A DNA stretch of 64,000 nt from positions 1 to 64,000 of the forward strand of contig NZ_JAJOIL010000013.1 of the NCBI RefSeq assembly GCF_021209385.1, in the 5' to 3' direction. The translations under genes were made by a program, and so were the position numbers. Below, one piece after another: positions 8,375 through 19,380 of this stretch (its first letter is position 1; the number at the start of each line of letters is the position of its first letter). The notes under the pieces were generated by a model that made no database searches, was not told the DNA's origin, and was given only the letters and a program-made list of their open reading frames with translations. Source of the DNA: Seleniivibrio sp. (GTDB lineage Bacteria; Chrysiogenota; Deferribacteres; Deferribacterales; Geovibrionaceae).

Positions 8375-9300
8375 TAGTTGAGGAAGTCCTGTAATTTATT
8401 TTTCATGGCTTTTTTCCGCAATTTCGCCAATGCGCGTGTTTCAAGCTGACGCACGCGTTCGCGGCTTATCTGCATCATTTCGCCTATTTCTTCAAGGGTT
8501 TTCGGAGCTTCACCGTCCAGTCCGAATCTCCATGAGATTATCTGTGATTCACGCTCGTCAAGTTCGTCAACGATATCGTCCAGAGCGGCTTTCAGCGTTT
8601 TGGAGATGATGTCTTCCTCGATGTCGGCGGAGCCTGATTCCAGAAGGTCTATGAACGAACGGTCTTCGCCGTCTTTTATAGGCGCTTCCAGAGAAAGGTA
8701 GTTTCTGGAGACCCTGAGAACGTTCTCAATGTCAGATTCTTCCATTTTCAGATATTCCGCAAGCTCATGAGAAGATGGTTCCCTGTTCAGCTGTTTGTTC
8801 AGCTTTTCTATAGCCCCGTTTATCTTATAGAGGATCCCAGCCTGTTTAATGGGCAGTTTGACTGTACCAGACTGTTCTGCCAGCGCCTGAATTATAGACT
8901 GGCGTATCCACCATACGGCGTATGAAATGAATTTAACATCTTTTGTGTGATCGAAACGCTTTGCCGCTTCCACAAGTCCGAGGTTGCCCTGATTTATAAG
9001 GTCGGAAATGGGCAGACCTGTATTTTTATATCTGTTTGCTATAGACACGACGAATTTAAGGTTAGAGAGGATGAGCTTATTCAGCGCTTCCTGATCTCCT
9101 TTGGCAATGCGCACACCGAGATCGAACTCCTGTTCCTTGGAAAGGGGTTTATACCGCGAAATGCTGTTGAGATACTGTTTCAGCGAGTTTTCGCTGACAG
9201 GGGCAGGTACTTCTACCTCCCCCGCATCAGCAGTATCTTCAATCTCTTCGTCGTCAATCTGTTCGTTTTCTTCGAGAGTATCTTCTGTTTCTTCGCTCAT
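8374..9300 (-). CDS. RNA polymerase sigma-70 family factor (RpoD/RpoS-like, 308 aa)
   Basis: DLINQGNLGLVEAAKRFDHTKDVKFISYAVWWIRQSI and ERVRQLETRALAKLR motifs; acidic N-terminus. Confidence 0.92.
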   Translation of the reverse strand: MSEETEDTLEENEQIDDEEIEDTADAGEVEVPAPVSENSLKQYLNSISRYKPLSKEQEFDLGVRIAKGDQEALNKLILSNLKFVVSIANRYKNTGLPISDLINQGNLGLVEAAKRFDHTKDVKFISYAVWWIRQSIIQALAEQSGTVKLPIKQAGILYKINGAIEKLNKQLNREPSSHELAEYLKMEESDIENVLRVSRNYLSLEAPIKDGEDRSFIDLLESGSADIEEDIISKTLKAALDDIVDELDERESQIISWRFGLDGEAPKTLEEIGEMMQISRERVRQLETRALAKLRKKAMKNKLQDFLN

Positions 9301-9355
9301 AGTCCTCTGCCGTTTTCAGATTATAGCACATGATTGCCGAATCCGAAATTAACCT

Positions 9356-11959
9356 TTAGGGAAAAATAATCTCCATAGCGCCGTTTTTAAAAGTAAGCCC
9401 GGCTTTGTCGCCCTGTTTCAGCTCACCTTTGATAATTTTTTCCGCCACGAAGTTTTCAACAAGTTTCCTTATGGCTCTTTTCATTGGTCTTGCACCGTAC
9501 GCCTGATCGAAACCTGCCTTGATTATCTCATCTATGACAGATTTGTCCCAGCTAAGTTCAATGTCATTCTCTGCCACACGTTTGGCAAAACCTTTCATAA
9601 GTATCTCTGCAATATCGGCAATATGTTCTTTACCCAGCGGGTGGAACACAATTATATCGTCTATTCTGTTCAAAAATTCCGGACGGAAGAAAGTGGACAA
9701 TTGTGCAGTCGCTATGTTCTGTATCTCGGTGTATTTGTCCTGCCAGCTTCCCTCTTTTGCGAACGAATCGTGGATAAGGTCGCTCGCAATGTTTGAGGTC
9801 ATTATCACCACGCAGTTTTTAAAGGAGACTGTGCGTCCTTTGCTGTCTGTCAGTCTGCCGTCGTCAAGAAGCTGGAGCAGAACGTTGAAAACGTCCGGAT
9901 GCGCCTTTTCAATCTCGTCGAGCAGTATGACGCAGTAGGGTCTTCTGCGCACCGCTTCGGTGAGCTGTCCGCCCTCTTCATACCCCACATATCCGGGAGG
10001 CGCGCCGATAAGCCTTGCCACGGCGTGTTTCTCCATATATTCGCTCATGTCGATACGGACGATGGCGTCTTCCGTGTCGAAAAGGAACTCTGCCAGAGAT
10101 TTCGCAAGCTCGGTTTTACCAACGCCTGTTGGTCCGAGGAAAATAAATGAACCCAGCGGTTTGTTCGGGTCGTTAAGCCCTGCGCGGCTTCGTCTGACGG
10201 ATTCGCAGACGGCGGCGATGGCGTTCTCCTGACCGATAACGCGTTTATGCAGCCATTTTTCCATGTTTATGAGCTTGTCCGCCTCCGCCTCAAGCAGTTT
10301 GGTTGCGGGTATTCCCGTCCATTTACTGATAACGGCGGCTATGTCCTCTTCGTCCACTTCCTCTTTCAGCATCCTTTTTCCTTTCTGAAGCTCGGTGAGT
10401 TTCAGATTGGCATCATCCATCTCCTTCTGGAGCTGTACGAGGGTGCCGTATTTTATCTCCGATGCTTTGGTCAGATCGCCGAAGCGCTCTGCCTGTGCCA
10501 TGTCATGTTTCGCCTGTTCAATCTGTTCCTTGATGGTGCGCACCTGTTGAATGACGTTTTTTTCATTCTGCCATGCAATGCGCATTGCCGATGCCTGTTC
10601 TTTCAGGTTCGCAAGCTCGCCTTCAAGTTTTTCCAGCCGCTGTTTGCTCGCCGCATCCTTTTCTTTTTTCAGCGCCTGTTTGTCTATCTCAAGCTGGGTG
10701 ATTTTGCGTTCCAGCTCGTCAAGTTCCGTGGGCAGACTGTCTATCTCCATGCGGAGTTTTGCAGTCGCTTCGTCGATAAGGTCTATAGCCTTGTCGGGCA
10801 TAAACCTGTCGCTGATGTATTTGTCAGCAAGGTGTGCGGCGGCAACCAGCGCGCTGTCTTTAATACGCACACCGTGGTGAACCTCGTAACGCTCTTTAAG
10901 CCCGCGCAGAATGGAAACTGTGTCCTCAACCGACGGTTCTTTGACGTATACCGGCTGGAACCTTCTTTCGAGCGCCGCATCTTTTTCGATGTACTTTTTA
11001 TACTCATCAAGGGTTGTCGCGCCGATACAGTGGAGTTCGCCCCTTGCCAGAGCGGGTTTAAGCAGGTTTGCGGCATCCATTGCGCCGTCTGTTTTGCCTG
11101 CGCCGACGAGTGTGTGCATCTCGTCTATGAAAAGCACTATCTCGCCTTCGCGCTCTTTAATGGCGTTAAGGATAGCTTTCAGCCTGTCCTCAAATTCACC
11201 GCGGAATTTTGTGCCCGCAATGAGCGCACCCATGTCAAGCACCGCGACAGTGCGGTCTTTCAGTGATTCAGGCACATCGCCGTTTATTATTCTCTGTGCC
11301 AGTCCTTCGGCTATGGCTGTTTTACCCACGCCGGGTTCGCCTATCAGCACCGGGTTGTTCTTTGTACGTCTTGAAAGAACGTGAATGACACGCCTTATCT
11401 CTTCGTCCCTGCCTATAACAGGGTCGAGTTTTCCCTTCCTTGCCGCTTCGGTGAGGTTGATAGTGTATTTTTCAAGCACGTTCATCTTGTCTTCAGGGTT
11501 CTGGTCTGTGACACGGCTTGAACCCTTCGTAGCTTCATACGCTTTCAGAAGCGTATTCAGTGAATATCCGCAGGAGGAGAGGGCTGTACGCAGGTCGTAT
11601 CCCGCGTTTTCGCCGACACCCATGAGGATATGTTCTGTGGAGACGTATTCGTCCCCGAATTTCTTTATACTGTCAAAGGCGTAGTCCAGAGCCTTTTTGG
11701 CTTCCTGCGACATGTAAAGCTGAACGCTTCCTTCCACCTTCGGCTGTTTACCGATTATTTTTTCAGTCTCTTCGGTGAGTTTGTTCACGTTCACGCCTGC
11801 TTTGTGCAGAAGCGGCGTAACGATCCCGTCCTCCTGTTTTATGAGGGCGAGGAGAAGGTGTTCGGGCATAAGCTGCTGGTGATTGCGTTTTTCCGCATCG
11901 TCCAGCGCCGCCTGAACGGCTTCCTGTGCTTTGATGGTCATTTTGTTGAAGTTAATCAT
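9356..11959 (-). CDS. clpB: ATP-dependent chaperone ClpB
   Basis: [42 protein letters not shown], middle coiled coil. Confidence 0.97.
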   Translation of the reverse strand: MINFNKMTIKAQEAVQAALDDAEKRNHQQLMPEHLLLALIKQEDGIVTPLLHKAGVNVNKLTEETEKIIGKQPKVEGSVQLYMSQEAKKALDYAFDSIKKFGDEYVSTEHILMGVGENAGYDLRTALSSCGYSLNTLLKAYEATKGSSRVTDQNPEDKMNVLEKYTINLTEAARKGKLDPVIGRDEEIRRVIHVLSRRTKNNPVLIGEPGVGKTAIAEGLAQRIINGDVPESLKDRTVAVLDMGALIAGTKFRGEFEDRLKAILNAIKEREGEIVLFIDEMHTLVGAGKTDGAMDAANLLKPALARGELHCIGATTLDEYKKYIEKDAALERRFQPVYVKEPSVEDTVSILRGLKERYEVHHGVRIKDSALVAAAHLADKYISDRFMPDKAIDLIDEATAKLRMEIDSLPTELDELERKITQLEIDKQALKKEKDAASKQRLEKLEGELANLKEQASAMRIAWQNEKNVIQQVRTIKEQIEQAKHDMAQAERFGDLTKASEIKYGTLVQLQKEMDDANLKLTELQKGKRMLKEEVDEEDIAAVISKWTGIPATKLLEAEADKLINMEKWLHKRVIGQENAIAAVCESVRRSRAGLNDPNKPLGSFIFLGPTGVGKTELAKSLAEFLFDTEDAIVRIDMSEYMEKHAVARLIGAPPGYVGYEEGGQLTEAVRRRPYCVILLDEIEKAHPDVFNVLLQLLDDGRLTDSKGRTVSFKNCVVIMTSNIASDLIHDSFAKEGSWQDKYTEIQNIATAQLSTFFRPEFLNRIDDIIVFHPLGKEHIADIAEILMKGFAKRVAENDIELSWDKSVIDEIIKAGFDQAYGARPMKRAIRKLVENFVAEKIIKGELKQGDKAGLTFKNGAMEIIFP

Positions 11960-11972
11960 GTCTCCTCCTGAT

Positions 11973-12344
11973 TTACTCCGTATCTATTTTGACCTTGATT
12001 ATCCTGTTCTCCGTAACGGGAACAAGTCCCTCTCTTTTCGCGTTTATGCTGTCGGCATGTTCCATTATGAACCTGCGCAGTTGTTCGTTCTGAGTTTGCA
12101 GTTCTTCCATCTGGTTTTTCATGTTGATAATGACTTCCACCCCTGCCAGATTGACCCCCATGTCTTTTGTCAGGGTCAGGATGAACTTAAGGGTTTCAAG
12201 GTCTTCATCCGAGTATAATCTTGTGTTTCCTTGCGTTCTCTGGGGGTTTATGAACCCCAGTCTTTCATACTGCCGGAGTGTCTGCGGGTGCAGATCGAAC
12301 ATCTCCGACACTATGCTTATGACGTAGAGGGGCTTACTTCTCAT
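11973..12344 (-). CDS. hspR: HspR-type MerR family heat shock regulator
   Basis: YVISIVSEMFDLHPQTLRQYERLGFINPQRTQGNTRLYSDEDLETL; located between dnaJ and clpB. Confidence 0.88.
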   Translation of the reverse strand: MRSKPLYVISIVSEMFDLHPQTLRQYERLGFINPQRTQGNTRLYSDEDLETLKFILTLTKDMGVNLAGVEVIINMKNQMEELQTQNEQLRRFIMEHADSINAKREGLVPVTENRIIKVKIDTE

Positions 12345-12346
12345 AT

Positions 12347-13456
12347 TTACAGCCTCGCTTTGTCTATGAGCCTTTGTCTTGCGTCGTCGGCATATCGGTG
12401 CTGCATGTCTTTAAGGGAGGTTCTGTCTCCCTCCACAGCAATCTGTGGTATGCGCACTTTTATGACCACATAAAGGTCTCCGGTGGTGCCGCTTTTCAGG
12501 CTCGGTACACCTTTGTTCTTAACGCGGAAGGTCTGCCCGGGCTGTGTGCCTGCGGGTATGTTCATGCTTATGGTGCCGTATGGGGTGGGTACGTTTATTT
12601 TTTCCCCCAGTGCCGCCTCGAACATATCGACCTCAACGTTCACATAAATGTTGTTTCCTTTTCTCTCAAATACTTCGTGATCCTGTACGTTTGTGATGAT
12701 ATAAAGGTCGCCCTGCGGTCCGCCGTTGCGTCCCGCGTTTCCTTTTCCGCCCACGCGTATTTTTGAGTTTTTGTCCACACCCTTAGGGATGCGAACCTTT
12801 ATCTTTTCCTGTACGTTCTTGTATCCGCTGCCCTTGCACACCGAACAGACATTTTTGGATATCTGACCGTGTCCTTTGCATGTGGGGCAGGCGGAGATTG
12901 AGAACGCGCCGCCTTTCTGGTTCATTATCTGTCCTGAACCGTTGCAGGAGGGACATGTTATTTTGTCGCCGCCTTTGCCGTTACAGGAAGCGCATTTTTC
13001 GGTGTGGTTCACCGATATCTCATATTCGTTGCCGAATATAGCGTCTTTGAAGGGTATCTGTACGGTCAGGTTTATGTCTTCGCCCTGAAGAGGGGCGTCG
13101 GAGCGGCTTCTGCGTCCTCCGCCGAAACCGCCGCCAAACATATTCCCGAAAATATCGTTCATGTCAAAACCGCCGAAGTGGTTTTTTATGTCTTCAAAGT
13201 TGGCGCCGGAGAAATCGTATCCGTGTCCGCCGTTTTTAAATGCGTCATGCCCCAGAGAGTCGTACTGTTTCTTTTTTTCAGCATCCGACAGAACGCCGTA
13301 GGCTTCGGATATCTCCTTAAACTTGTCCTCGGCTGATTTGTCGCCGGGGTTCACGTCGGGATGATATTTCCTCGCCAGCTTTCTGTATGCTTTTTTAATC
13401 TCGTCCTCTGTGGCGCTTTTTGACACGCCGAGGACAGCGTAATAATCTTGAGGCAT
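12347..13456 (-). CDS. dnaJ: molecular chaperone DnaJ
   Basis: J domain with HPD, G/F region, four CxxCxGxG-like repeats. Confidence 0.95.
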   Translation of the reverse strand: MPQDYYAVLGVSKSATEDEIKKAYRKLARKYHPDVNPGDKSAEDKFKEISEAYGVLSDAEKKKQYDSLGHDAFKNGGHGYDFSGANFEDIKNHFGGFDMNDIFGNMFGGGFGGGRRSRSDAPLQGEDINLTVQIPFKDAIFGNEYEISVNHTEKCASCNGKGGDKITCPSCNGSGQIMNQKGGAFSISACPTCKGHGQISKNVCSVCKGSGYKNVQEKIKVRIPKGVDKNSKIRVGGKGNAGRNGGPQGDLYIITNVQDHEVFERKGNNIYVNVEVDMFEAALGEKINVPTPYGTISMNIPAGTQPGQTFRVKNKGVPSLKSGTTGDLYVVIKVRIPQIAVEGDRTSLKDMQHRYADDARQRLIDKARL

Positions 13457-13476
13457 AGTTTGTTCACCGTTATTGT

Positions 13477-13914
13477 TTATTCTGTTTCAACTTTAATTAC
13501 TTTGGGCTGTATCTCTGTTCTTTTCTGCAGAGTTATCTTCAAAAGTCCGTCTTTAAGAGATGCTTTGACACTGTTTACGTCAACCGTGTTGGGAATTGCG
13601 AACGAACGGTTGAATTTCCCGTAGGCGCGCTCAAGCCTGTAATAGTTGTCGCTGTCGCCGTCCACAGGGTATTTTTTTTCACCCTTAAGGATAAGTATGC
13701 CGTCTGCCATCTGGATGTCGAGTTCTTCCTCTTTAACACCGGGAAGTTCCGCAACAATGACTATTTCCGCATCTGTTTCATAGATATCAACAGGGGGAAG
13801 CCAGTCGCCATAGCTTCCGTGAGCGGTTTTGCTCAGAGTTTCGTCAAAGATCTTGTTCATTCTGTCGTGCATTGTCATAAGGTCTTTCAGCGGATCCCAT
13901 CTTACGATCGCCAT
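13477..13914 (-). CDS. Hsp20/alpha-crystallin family protein
   Basis: [47 protein letters not shown]. Confidence 0.95.
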   Translation of the reverse strand: MAIVRWDPLKDLMTMHDRMNKIFDETLSKTAHGSYGDWLPPVDIYETDAEIVIVAELPGVKEEELDIQMADGILILKGEKKYPVDGDSDNYYRLERAYGKFNRSFAIPNTVDVNSVKASLKDGLLKITLQKRTEIQPKVIKVETE

Positions 13915-13955
13915 AGTTTTCGCCTCCTTTTATAGAGTAATTTGATCATGAAGCT

Positions 13956-13985
13956 ATAATAAGAGTTGAGTGTGTGCGTGTCAAG
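13956..13985 (-). promoter_or_regulatory. sigma-70 promoter overlapping an HspR HAIR-like operator upstream of hsp20
   Basis: Minus strand: TTGACA-N17-TATTAT; overlapping CTTGACA-CGCACAC-ACTCAAC compared with HAIR CTTGAGT-N7-ACTCAAG (11/14 positions). Confidence 0.7.
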
Positions 13986-14069
13986 TTTTTTTATTCGATG
14001 CCCTTGATAGAACTTTTTGCCATTGAAACCATCTTGTAATAAAATTAATCTGAGAGTATCTTAATTCTG

Positions 14070-14933
14070 ATGCGTAACATATTCTGGGTATTTCTGTTAT
14101 TGTCGCTCCTTCTGCACCTTTTCGGACTTGGCATATTCCATTTGCCCAAGGAGGATAAGGAACGTGAAAAACCCATTGACGTTCAGATAGTTCCGAAAGA
14201 AAAAAAGGAACAGCCGAAGAAAACTGTTCCGCCTATACCTAAAAAATACATTCCTCCCACGCCGCTTGACGAGGATAAAGATACAAAACTGGAACAGGAT
14301 AAACCTGTGCCGCCTAAACAGCAGAGAAAGGAACCTGTTAAAGACGGTCAGGATGTTAAAAAGTCTCCTGAAAAGACTCCAGTACCTCAGTCTGCGCCAA
14401 AAACTCAGCAGCACCCTGCGCCGCCTGATGCCATTCCTCCGAAAAGCAGTGCCGATGTTCCCAGAGTATCACCGGACACGCCGAAAACACTGCCGGATAC
14501 ATCTAAAAAGGATGCAGACCGCAAGCGCATTGACGATATTATGAATCCGAAAGAGACCATAGAGAAATTTGCCAACGGCGGAGCTAAGGTGACAGGCGAG
14601 GACACCGTGTCCATGCAGTATGTCAAATTTCGTTATCAGTCGTATTTTTATAAGTTTGCTTCAAGACTTTACAGGGTCTGGACTTATCCCCCTAATTCCG
14701 CAATACGCGGCGAACAGGGAGTTGTTCAGGCATCATTCATAGTTTCCAGAGACGGCAAAATATCGAGTATCCGTATTCTTCGTTCAAGCGGATATCCCGA
14801 CCTCGACAACGAGGTCATAACTGCACTCAGAAAGATGGCAGGCGTTCCTCTGCCTGATTCCTACGAGATGGACAACCTTAAAGTTGACGCATATTTCCAG
14901 TACATAATCGGCGGCGGATTTCAGGTATATTGA
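14070..14933 (+). CDS. TonB family energy-transducing protein
   Basis: N-terminal TM, Pro/Lys-rich linker, C-terminal GVVQASFIVSRDGKISSIRILRSSGYPDLDNEVITALRKM. Confidence 0.85.
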   Translation: MRNIFWVFLLLSLLLHLFGLGIFHLPKEDKEREKPIDVQIVPKEKKEQPKKTVPPIPKKYIPPTPLDEDKDTKLEQDKPVPPKQQRKEPVKDGQDVKKSPEKTPVPQSAPKTQQHPAPPDAIPPKSSADVPRVSPDTPKTLPDTSKKDADRKRIDDIMNPKETIEKFANGGAKVTGEDTVSMQYVKFRYQSYFYKFASRLYRVWTYPPNSAIRGEQGVVQASFIVSRDGKISSIRILRSSGYPDLDNEVITALRKMAGVPLPDSYEMDNLKVDAYFQYIIGGGFQVY

Positions 14934-14945
14934 TATTTTCATACA

Positions 14946-15126
14946 ATTCGTCTCTGCGAGGAATGAAATGACGAAGCAGTCTGAATATGTCAGATCGCGT
15001 CGTCGCGTTATTCGACAAATAGTTTAAAGTGGACTCATTTCAGCAAGCTCGGTACAGAAACATTTGCAAAAATAGGCAAATGTTTTCAGCCTGCGGCTAA
15101 TGCTCCTCGCGAAGACGGTCATTCGT
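14946..15126. repeat. REP-like dispersed palindromic repeat region
   Basis: GTCTCTGCGAGGAATGAAATGACGAAGCAGTCTG ... CTCCTCGCGAAGACGGTCATTCGTCTCTG; same family as copies at 30464, 33101, 39301, 50376. Confidence 0.65.
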
Positions 15127-15167
15127 CTCTGTGGCAAATGTTCCGCATTTTTGTAAGTAAATAGTCA

Positions 15168-15212
15168 AGCAAGCCTCCTGCCGCTCACGCAAGCGGGTTT
15201 CATCCTGAAACC
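15168..15212. repeat. second dispersed repeat family (CGCTCACGCAAGCGGGTTTCATCCTGAAACC)
   Basis: Shares GCAAGCCT...CGCTCACGCAAGCGGGTTT..TCCTGAAACC with 48981-49026; contains hairpin GGTTTCA-TCC-TGAAACC. Confidence 0.65.
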
Positions 15213-15351
15213 TTAGATGTCTGCGCAAGGGCAAAATATACTGCATAATGTCAGGAAATAATCAATTAACTTATCTTGCTTGACATCTCTCTATCGGGTA
15301 TATTAATTTTAAGCTTCCGCGCATTGGAACGCCAATTTGGAGTATTACTGC

Positions 15352-16758
15352 ATGGCATCAAAAAAAGTCAAAAACTTCATCATCGACACAAATGTTATCC
15401 TTTACTCTCCCAACTGTTTAGAAACTTTCGACAACAACAACATCATCCTTCCTGCGGTGGTTTTGGAGGAAGTTGACTCCTTTAAGAAGAATCTCGACCT
15501 CAATGGCTACAATGCCAGAAGTTTCATCCGTATAGTGGAAAAATACCGCGAAGAGAAAGAGGGCGATCTCCTTAAAGGGGTGAAACTGGATTCAGGCGGT
15601 AAATTTACCATCCGCTTTCAGGACGAAAAGACCAGAAGTCTTATTCCTGCCGGTTTTGACCTCAGCAAGAACGATAATATTATCCTCGCCACAGCTCTTC
15701 AGGTTAAGCTGGAATCAAAACTTGAGACAATCATAGTTTCTAAAGATGTTAACCTGCGTATCAAAGCCAACGCAGTTGGGCTTGACGCTGAGGACTACTA
15801 CCATGAAAAGACAACGTCGTTCATAGATCAGTCGGATGACACCCTGTTTGTTCTTGATGACTATATAAACACGCTGTATCAGGAGAAAGAACTCCCTGTT
15901 CCGGAAGGTGTCCGCAGGCAGGACAATGAAAAGTTTGCTCCCCGCGTTAACGAGTATTTTATACTGAAAGGCGAAATAAACCCTCAGAAAAGTGCGCTTG
16001 TAAGATATATCGGCAACGGAAACCCTATGGACGGCGCGTTTAGGCTTCTTCATCAGAATGAGCCGATACTCGGTGTTACCCCCGCCAACAGAAAACAGAT
16101 TTATCTTATGGATTCACTCCTCGATCCTGATATAGACGTTGTTTTCGCTATCGGTATCGCAGGGACAGGAAAAACACTCCTCGCGCTTTGCGCAGGGCTT
16201 CATTCAGTTCTGAACGATAAATATAAAAGACTGATAGTCACCCGCTCGCCTATCCCCATGGGAAGGGATCTCGGTTATCTGCCCGGTAATATTAACGAAA
16301 AACTCGATCCGTGGCTTAAACCCATCTATGACAACATGGAATTCATCGTTTACATGATGGATAAGGGCAGGATAGAGGTTAAGGACGAGTACCTTTCCAA
16401 AAACCAGATGCACGAGGCGACAATCGACTATCTGAAAGCATCAAAAATGCTTGAGATAGAAGCGCTTACATACATCAGAGGTCGTACTCTTATGGATACC
16501 TATCTTGTTGTTGATGAGGCGCAGAACCTTAGCCCTCACGAGATAAAGACCATCATAACAAGGGCTGGTGTGAACTCCAAGATGGTATTCACCGGTGACC
16601 TTAAGCAGATTGACAACCCGTATCTCAACGAAAGAGACAACGGACTTGTGAACGCATCTGAAAAATTCACCTATGCCAGATTTAAACATGCGTCCACAAT
16701 ATATCTTGATAAGGGCGAGAGAAGCCGACTTGCAACCATTGCTGCGGAGATACTGTAA
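15352..16758 (+). CDS. PhoH family protein with N-terminal PIN domain
   Basis: PIN: FIIDTNVILYSPNCL; PhoH: GIAGTGKTLLALCAGL, YLVVDEAQNLSPHEIKTIITRAG, KMVFTGDLKQID. Confidence 0.93.
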   Translation: MASKKVKNFIIDTNVILYSPNCLETFDNNNIILPAVVLEEVDSFKKNLDLNGYNARSFIRIVEKYREEKEGDLLKGVKLDSGGKFTIRFQDEKTRSLIPAGFDLSKNDNIILATALQVKLESKLETIIVSKDVNLRIKANAVGLDAEDYYHEKTTSFIDQSDDTLFVLDDYINTLYQEKELPVPEGVRRQDNEKFAPRVNEYFILKGEINPQKSALVRYIGNGNPMDGAFRLLHQNEPILGVTPANRKQIYLMDSLLDPDIDVVFAIGIAGTGKTLLALCAGLHSVLNDKYKRLIVTRSPIPMGRDLGYLPGNINEKLDPWLKPIYDNMEFIVYMMDKGRIEVKDEYLSKNQMHEATIDYLKASKMLEIEALTYIRGRTLMDTYLVVDEAQNLSPHEIKTIITRAGVNSKMVFTGDLKQIDNPYLNERDNGLVNASEKFTYARFKHASTIYLDKGERSRLATIAAEIL

Positions 16759-16887
16759 AAGGCACATCAGTACATGTTGCCAGAATCTCCCGCATGTGAT
16801 AAAACTATCTAGTTGCGGGTGTTACAGGTGGTCATATTCCGTAAGTTTTGGAAGAACGGACAATCAGTTTAATTAACGGAGTCGGAA

Positions 16888-17184
16888 ATGGAAATAAAGA
16901 TTATTGACAACCACACGGTTGAAATTCTTGGGAATATCAAGTCTCTTGATCACTATAACGAGATTAAGATGACAATTCAGCAGCTTATCAGTAATGGAAC
17001 AAAGAATCTTACTGTTAATGTTAAAGATTCTCTCTCCATGGTTTCTTCCGTTATCGGTTTTTTTATTAAAATCATAAACGTGGACGGTGTTTCTCTTAAT
17101 GTGAACGTTTGGGACGAAAGGCTTTATGCTCTGCTCGACCAGCTCAGCCTTATTGAGCTTTTCCACGTCAGACAAATTAAATAA
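16888..17184 (+). CDS. STAS-like (anti-sigma factor antagonist-like) small protein
   Basis: 98 aa with STAS-like alternation (KNLTVNVKDSLSMVSSVIGFFIKII...LYALLDQLSLIELFHV). Confidence 0.5.
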   Translation: MEIKIIDNHTVEILGNIKSLDHYNEIKMTIQQLISNGTKNLTVNVKDSLSMVSSVIGFFIKIINVDGVSLNVNVWDERLYALLDQLSLIELFHVRQIK

Positions 17185-17188
17185 TCCC

Positions 17189-17219
17189 AAAGGGGAGGGA
17201 GACCTCCCCTTTTCTTTTT
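17189..17219 (+). terminator. Rho-independent terminator
   Basis: AAGGGGAGG-GAGA-CCTCCCCTTTTCTTTTT. Confidence 0.85.
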
Positions 17220-17257
17220 CATATTCTTAATGTAATCAAATGTAATCAGAGGTAAAA

Positions 17258-19090
17258 GTGTTAAGTGTTGAGAATTTGTCCAAAGGTTTTGGACCGAGGA
17301 CGCTATTTAAAGATATCAGTTTCAGAGTAAATTCAGGAGAACGCGTCGGACTTGTTGGGCGCAACGGGCATGGCAAGACCACGCTGATGCGCATACTCAC
17401 CGGCGAACAGGAACAGGACGACGGTACAATCAATGTGCCGAGGAACTATACGCTTGGTTATCTTAAGCAGGTGATAGATTTTAAACACAAAACCGCGAGG
17501 GAAGAGGCGGCTTCAGGACTTAAAGAGGCGGAGCGCGATGACGTCTGGAAAGCGGAGAAAATACTTTCCGGTCTCGGTTTTTCCGACGATGATATGGAAA
17601 AATCTCCCAATGAGTTTTCAGGCGGTTATCAGGTGCGCCTGAATCTTGCAAAACTCCTTCTGTCAGAACCTGACATGCTTCTTCTGGACGAACCGACCAA
17701 CTATCTGGACATTACTTCAATACGCTGGCTTGAACAGTTTCTTATCAAGTGGAAGGGCGAGCTGATGCTCATCACCCACGACAGGGCTTTCATGGACAGG
17801 GTTGTGACCCACACTCTGGGGATACACAGACAGCAGGTACGCAAGATAAAGGGCGATACAGGGAAGTTTTATGAGCAGATCGCCATGGATGAGGAGATTT
17901 ACGAAAAGACACGTCAGAACGAAGAGTTGAAGCGCAAAGAGGTCGAGCGTTTTGTTGAACGTTTCAAATCAAAGGCGAGCCTCGCCAGCCGCGTTCAGTC
18001 CCGTGTTAAGATGCTTGAGAAGATGTCGAAAAAGGACAAGCTGGACGAAATCGAGGATCTTGAGTTTTGCTTCAACTACAGCGATATAAGGGCGAAAGAG
18101 CTTATAAACGTCAGGGATATAAGCTTTGGATATGATAAATCAAACCCGCTGATAAAAAATTTCGGTATTACCATCGGTTCCGGCGAAAAGATATGTATAA
18201 TAGGTAAGAACGGTAAGGGTAAGACAACTCTTCTGAAAATGCTTTGCGGGATATCAGAACCCGACAGCGGCGAAATATCATGCCATGCGCAGCTGAAACC
18301 CGCCGTTTATGAGCAGACGAATGTGCAGAGACTTGGGCTTAACAATACCATTGAGCAGGAGCTGATTGAGGTTGATCCTGTTGTTGACAGGCAGAAGGCG
18401 AGAGACGCGGCGGGAACCATGATGTTTTCCGGCGACGACGCATTGAAAAAGATATCCGTTCTGTCAGGCGGCGAGAAGAGCCGTGTTATGCTGGCGAAGG
18501 CAATCTTGCAGCCTGCTAACATACTGTTTCTCGATGAACCGACGAACCACCTTGATATGCAGTCCTGTGACTCACTGCTGGAGGCTATCGACCAGTTCAA
18601 AGGAACTGTTGTAATGGTTACCCACAACGAGATGTTTCTTAACGCCATCGCAGAACGCCTGATAGTTTTCCGCAACGACACCATAGAAGTGTTTGAGGGC
18701 GGATATGAGGAGTTTCTTGATAAAGTTGGCTGGGGTGAGGAGTTTTCCGACAGACCGTCGGTTCAGGCTTCTGCCAACAGTAAAAAGGAACAAAGAAAAC
18801 TTCGTTCGGAAATTGTTGCAGAGAAAGGGAAAGTTCTTAAACCGATTCAGGAGCGCCACGACAGGCTGGAAAAAGATATTGCATTTATTGAGAACAGGAT
18901 AGAGATTTTAAACAAGGAGCTTATAAAAGCTTCGACCGGTAGCGATCCGATGGAGATTGGGCGGCTTTCAAAAGAACTGGACGAGGCGAAAAAGAGTGTT
19001 GACGATATGCTGGAAGAGTTTCTGGAGGCTGCCGAACAGCTTGAAACACTTACGGCACAGTACGAGGAAAAATTAAATCAGCTCGGCTGA
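17258..19090 (+). CDS. ABC-F family ATP-binding protein
   Basis: Two ABC domains (GRNGHGKTTL, GKNGKGKTTL; LSGGEKSRVMLAKA) and inter-domain linker, no TM. Confidence 0.95.
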   Translation: MLSVENLSKGFGPRTLFKDISFRVNSGERVGLVGRNGHGKTTLMRILTGEQEQDDGTINVPRNYTLGYLKQVIDFKHKTAREEAASGLKEAERDDVWKAEKILSGLGFSDDDMEKSPNEFSGGYQVRLNLAKLLLSEPDMLLLDEPTNYLDITSIRWLEQFLIKWKGELMLITHDRAFMDRVVTHTLGIHRQQVRKIKGDTGKFYEQIAMDEEIYEKTRQNEELKRKEVERFVERFKSKASLASRVQSRVKMLEKMSKKDKLDEIEDLEFCFNYSDIRAKELINVRDISFGYDKSNPLIKNFGITIGSGEKICIIGKNGKGKTTLLKMLCGISEPDSGEISCHAQLKPAVYEQTNVQRLGLNNTIEQELIEVDPVVDRQKARDAAGTMMFSGDDALKKISVLSGGEKSRVMLAKAILQPANILFLDEPTNHLDMQSCDSLLEAIDQFKGTVVMVTHNEMFLNAIAERLIVFRNDTIEVFEGGYEEFLDKVGWGEEFSDRPSVQASANSKKEQRKLRSEIVAEKGKVLKPIQERHDRLEKDIAFIENRIEILNKELIKASTGSDPMEIGRLSKELDEAKKSVDDMLEEFLEAAEQLETLTAQYEEKLNQLG

Positions 19091-19103
19091 AACGGAGGAT
19101 AAA

Positions 19104-19379
19104 ATGGCTGACATTAAAGACCTTTTTTATCTGGGACTTGGTTCCGCACTTATTGCCAAAGAGAAGATTGAGGACGAGATCAAAGCGCTTGCCGAAAAGG
19201 GCAAGATAACAAAAGAACAACAGGTCGAGTTTCTAGCAGAGGCAAGGAAGAGAGCGAAAGAGGAAGAGAAAGAGTTCAGCGAGAAGTTTAAAAAAGTTGT
19301 TAAAGATGCTCTGTCCGAAATGGGGCTTGCCACCAAAGAGGATATTGAAGAGCTGAAAAAGATGATAAACGAAAAATAA
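19104..19379 (+). CDS. phasin-family-like coiled-coil protein
   Basis: FYLGLGSALIAKEKIEDEIKALAEKGKITKEQQVEFLAEARKRAKEE; downstream partner encodes UbiB-like kinase. Confidence 0.7.
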   Translation: MADIKDLFYLGLGSALIAKEKIEDEIKALAEKGKITKEQQVEFLAEARKRAKEEEKEFSEKFKKVVKDALSEMGLATKEDIEELKKMINEK

Positions 19380-19380
19380 T

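Noticed and set aside
10247-11266. 339-aa plus-strand ORF antisense to clpB
   Set aside because: Shadow ORF created by codon bias of clpB; Cys/Phe-rich composition with no recognisable domain.
14946-15212. CRISPR-like repeat array
   Set aside because: Repeats are not regularly spaced and belong to dispersed REP-like families; no cas genes in window.
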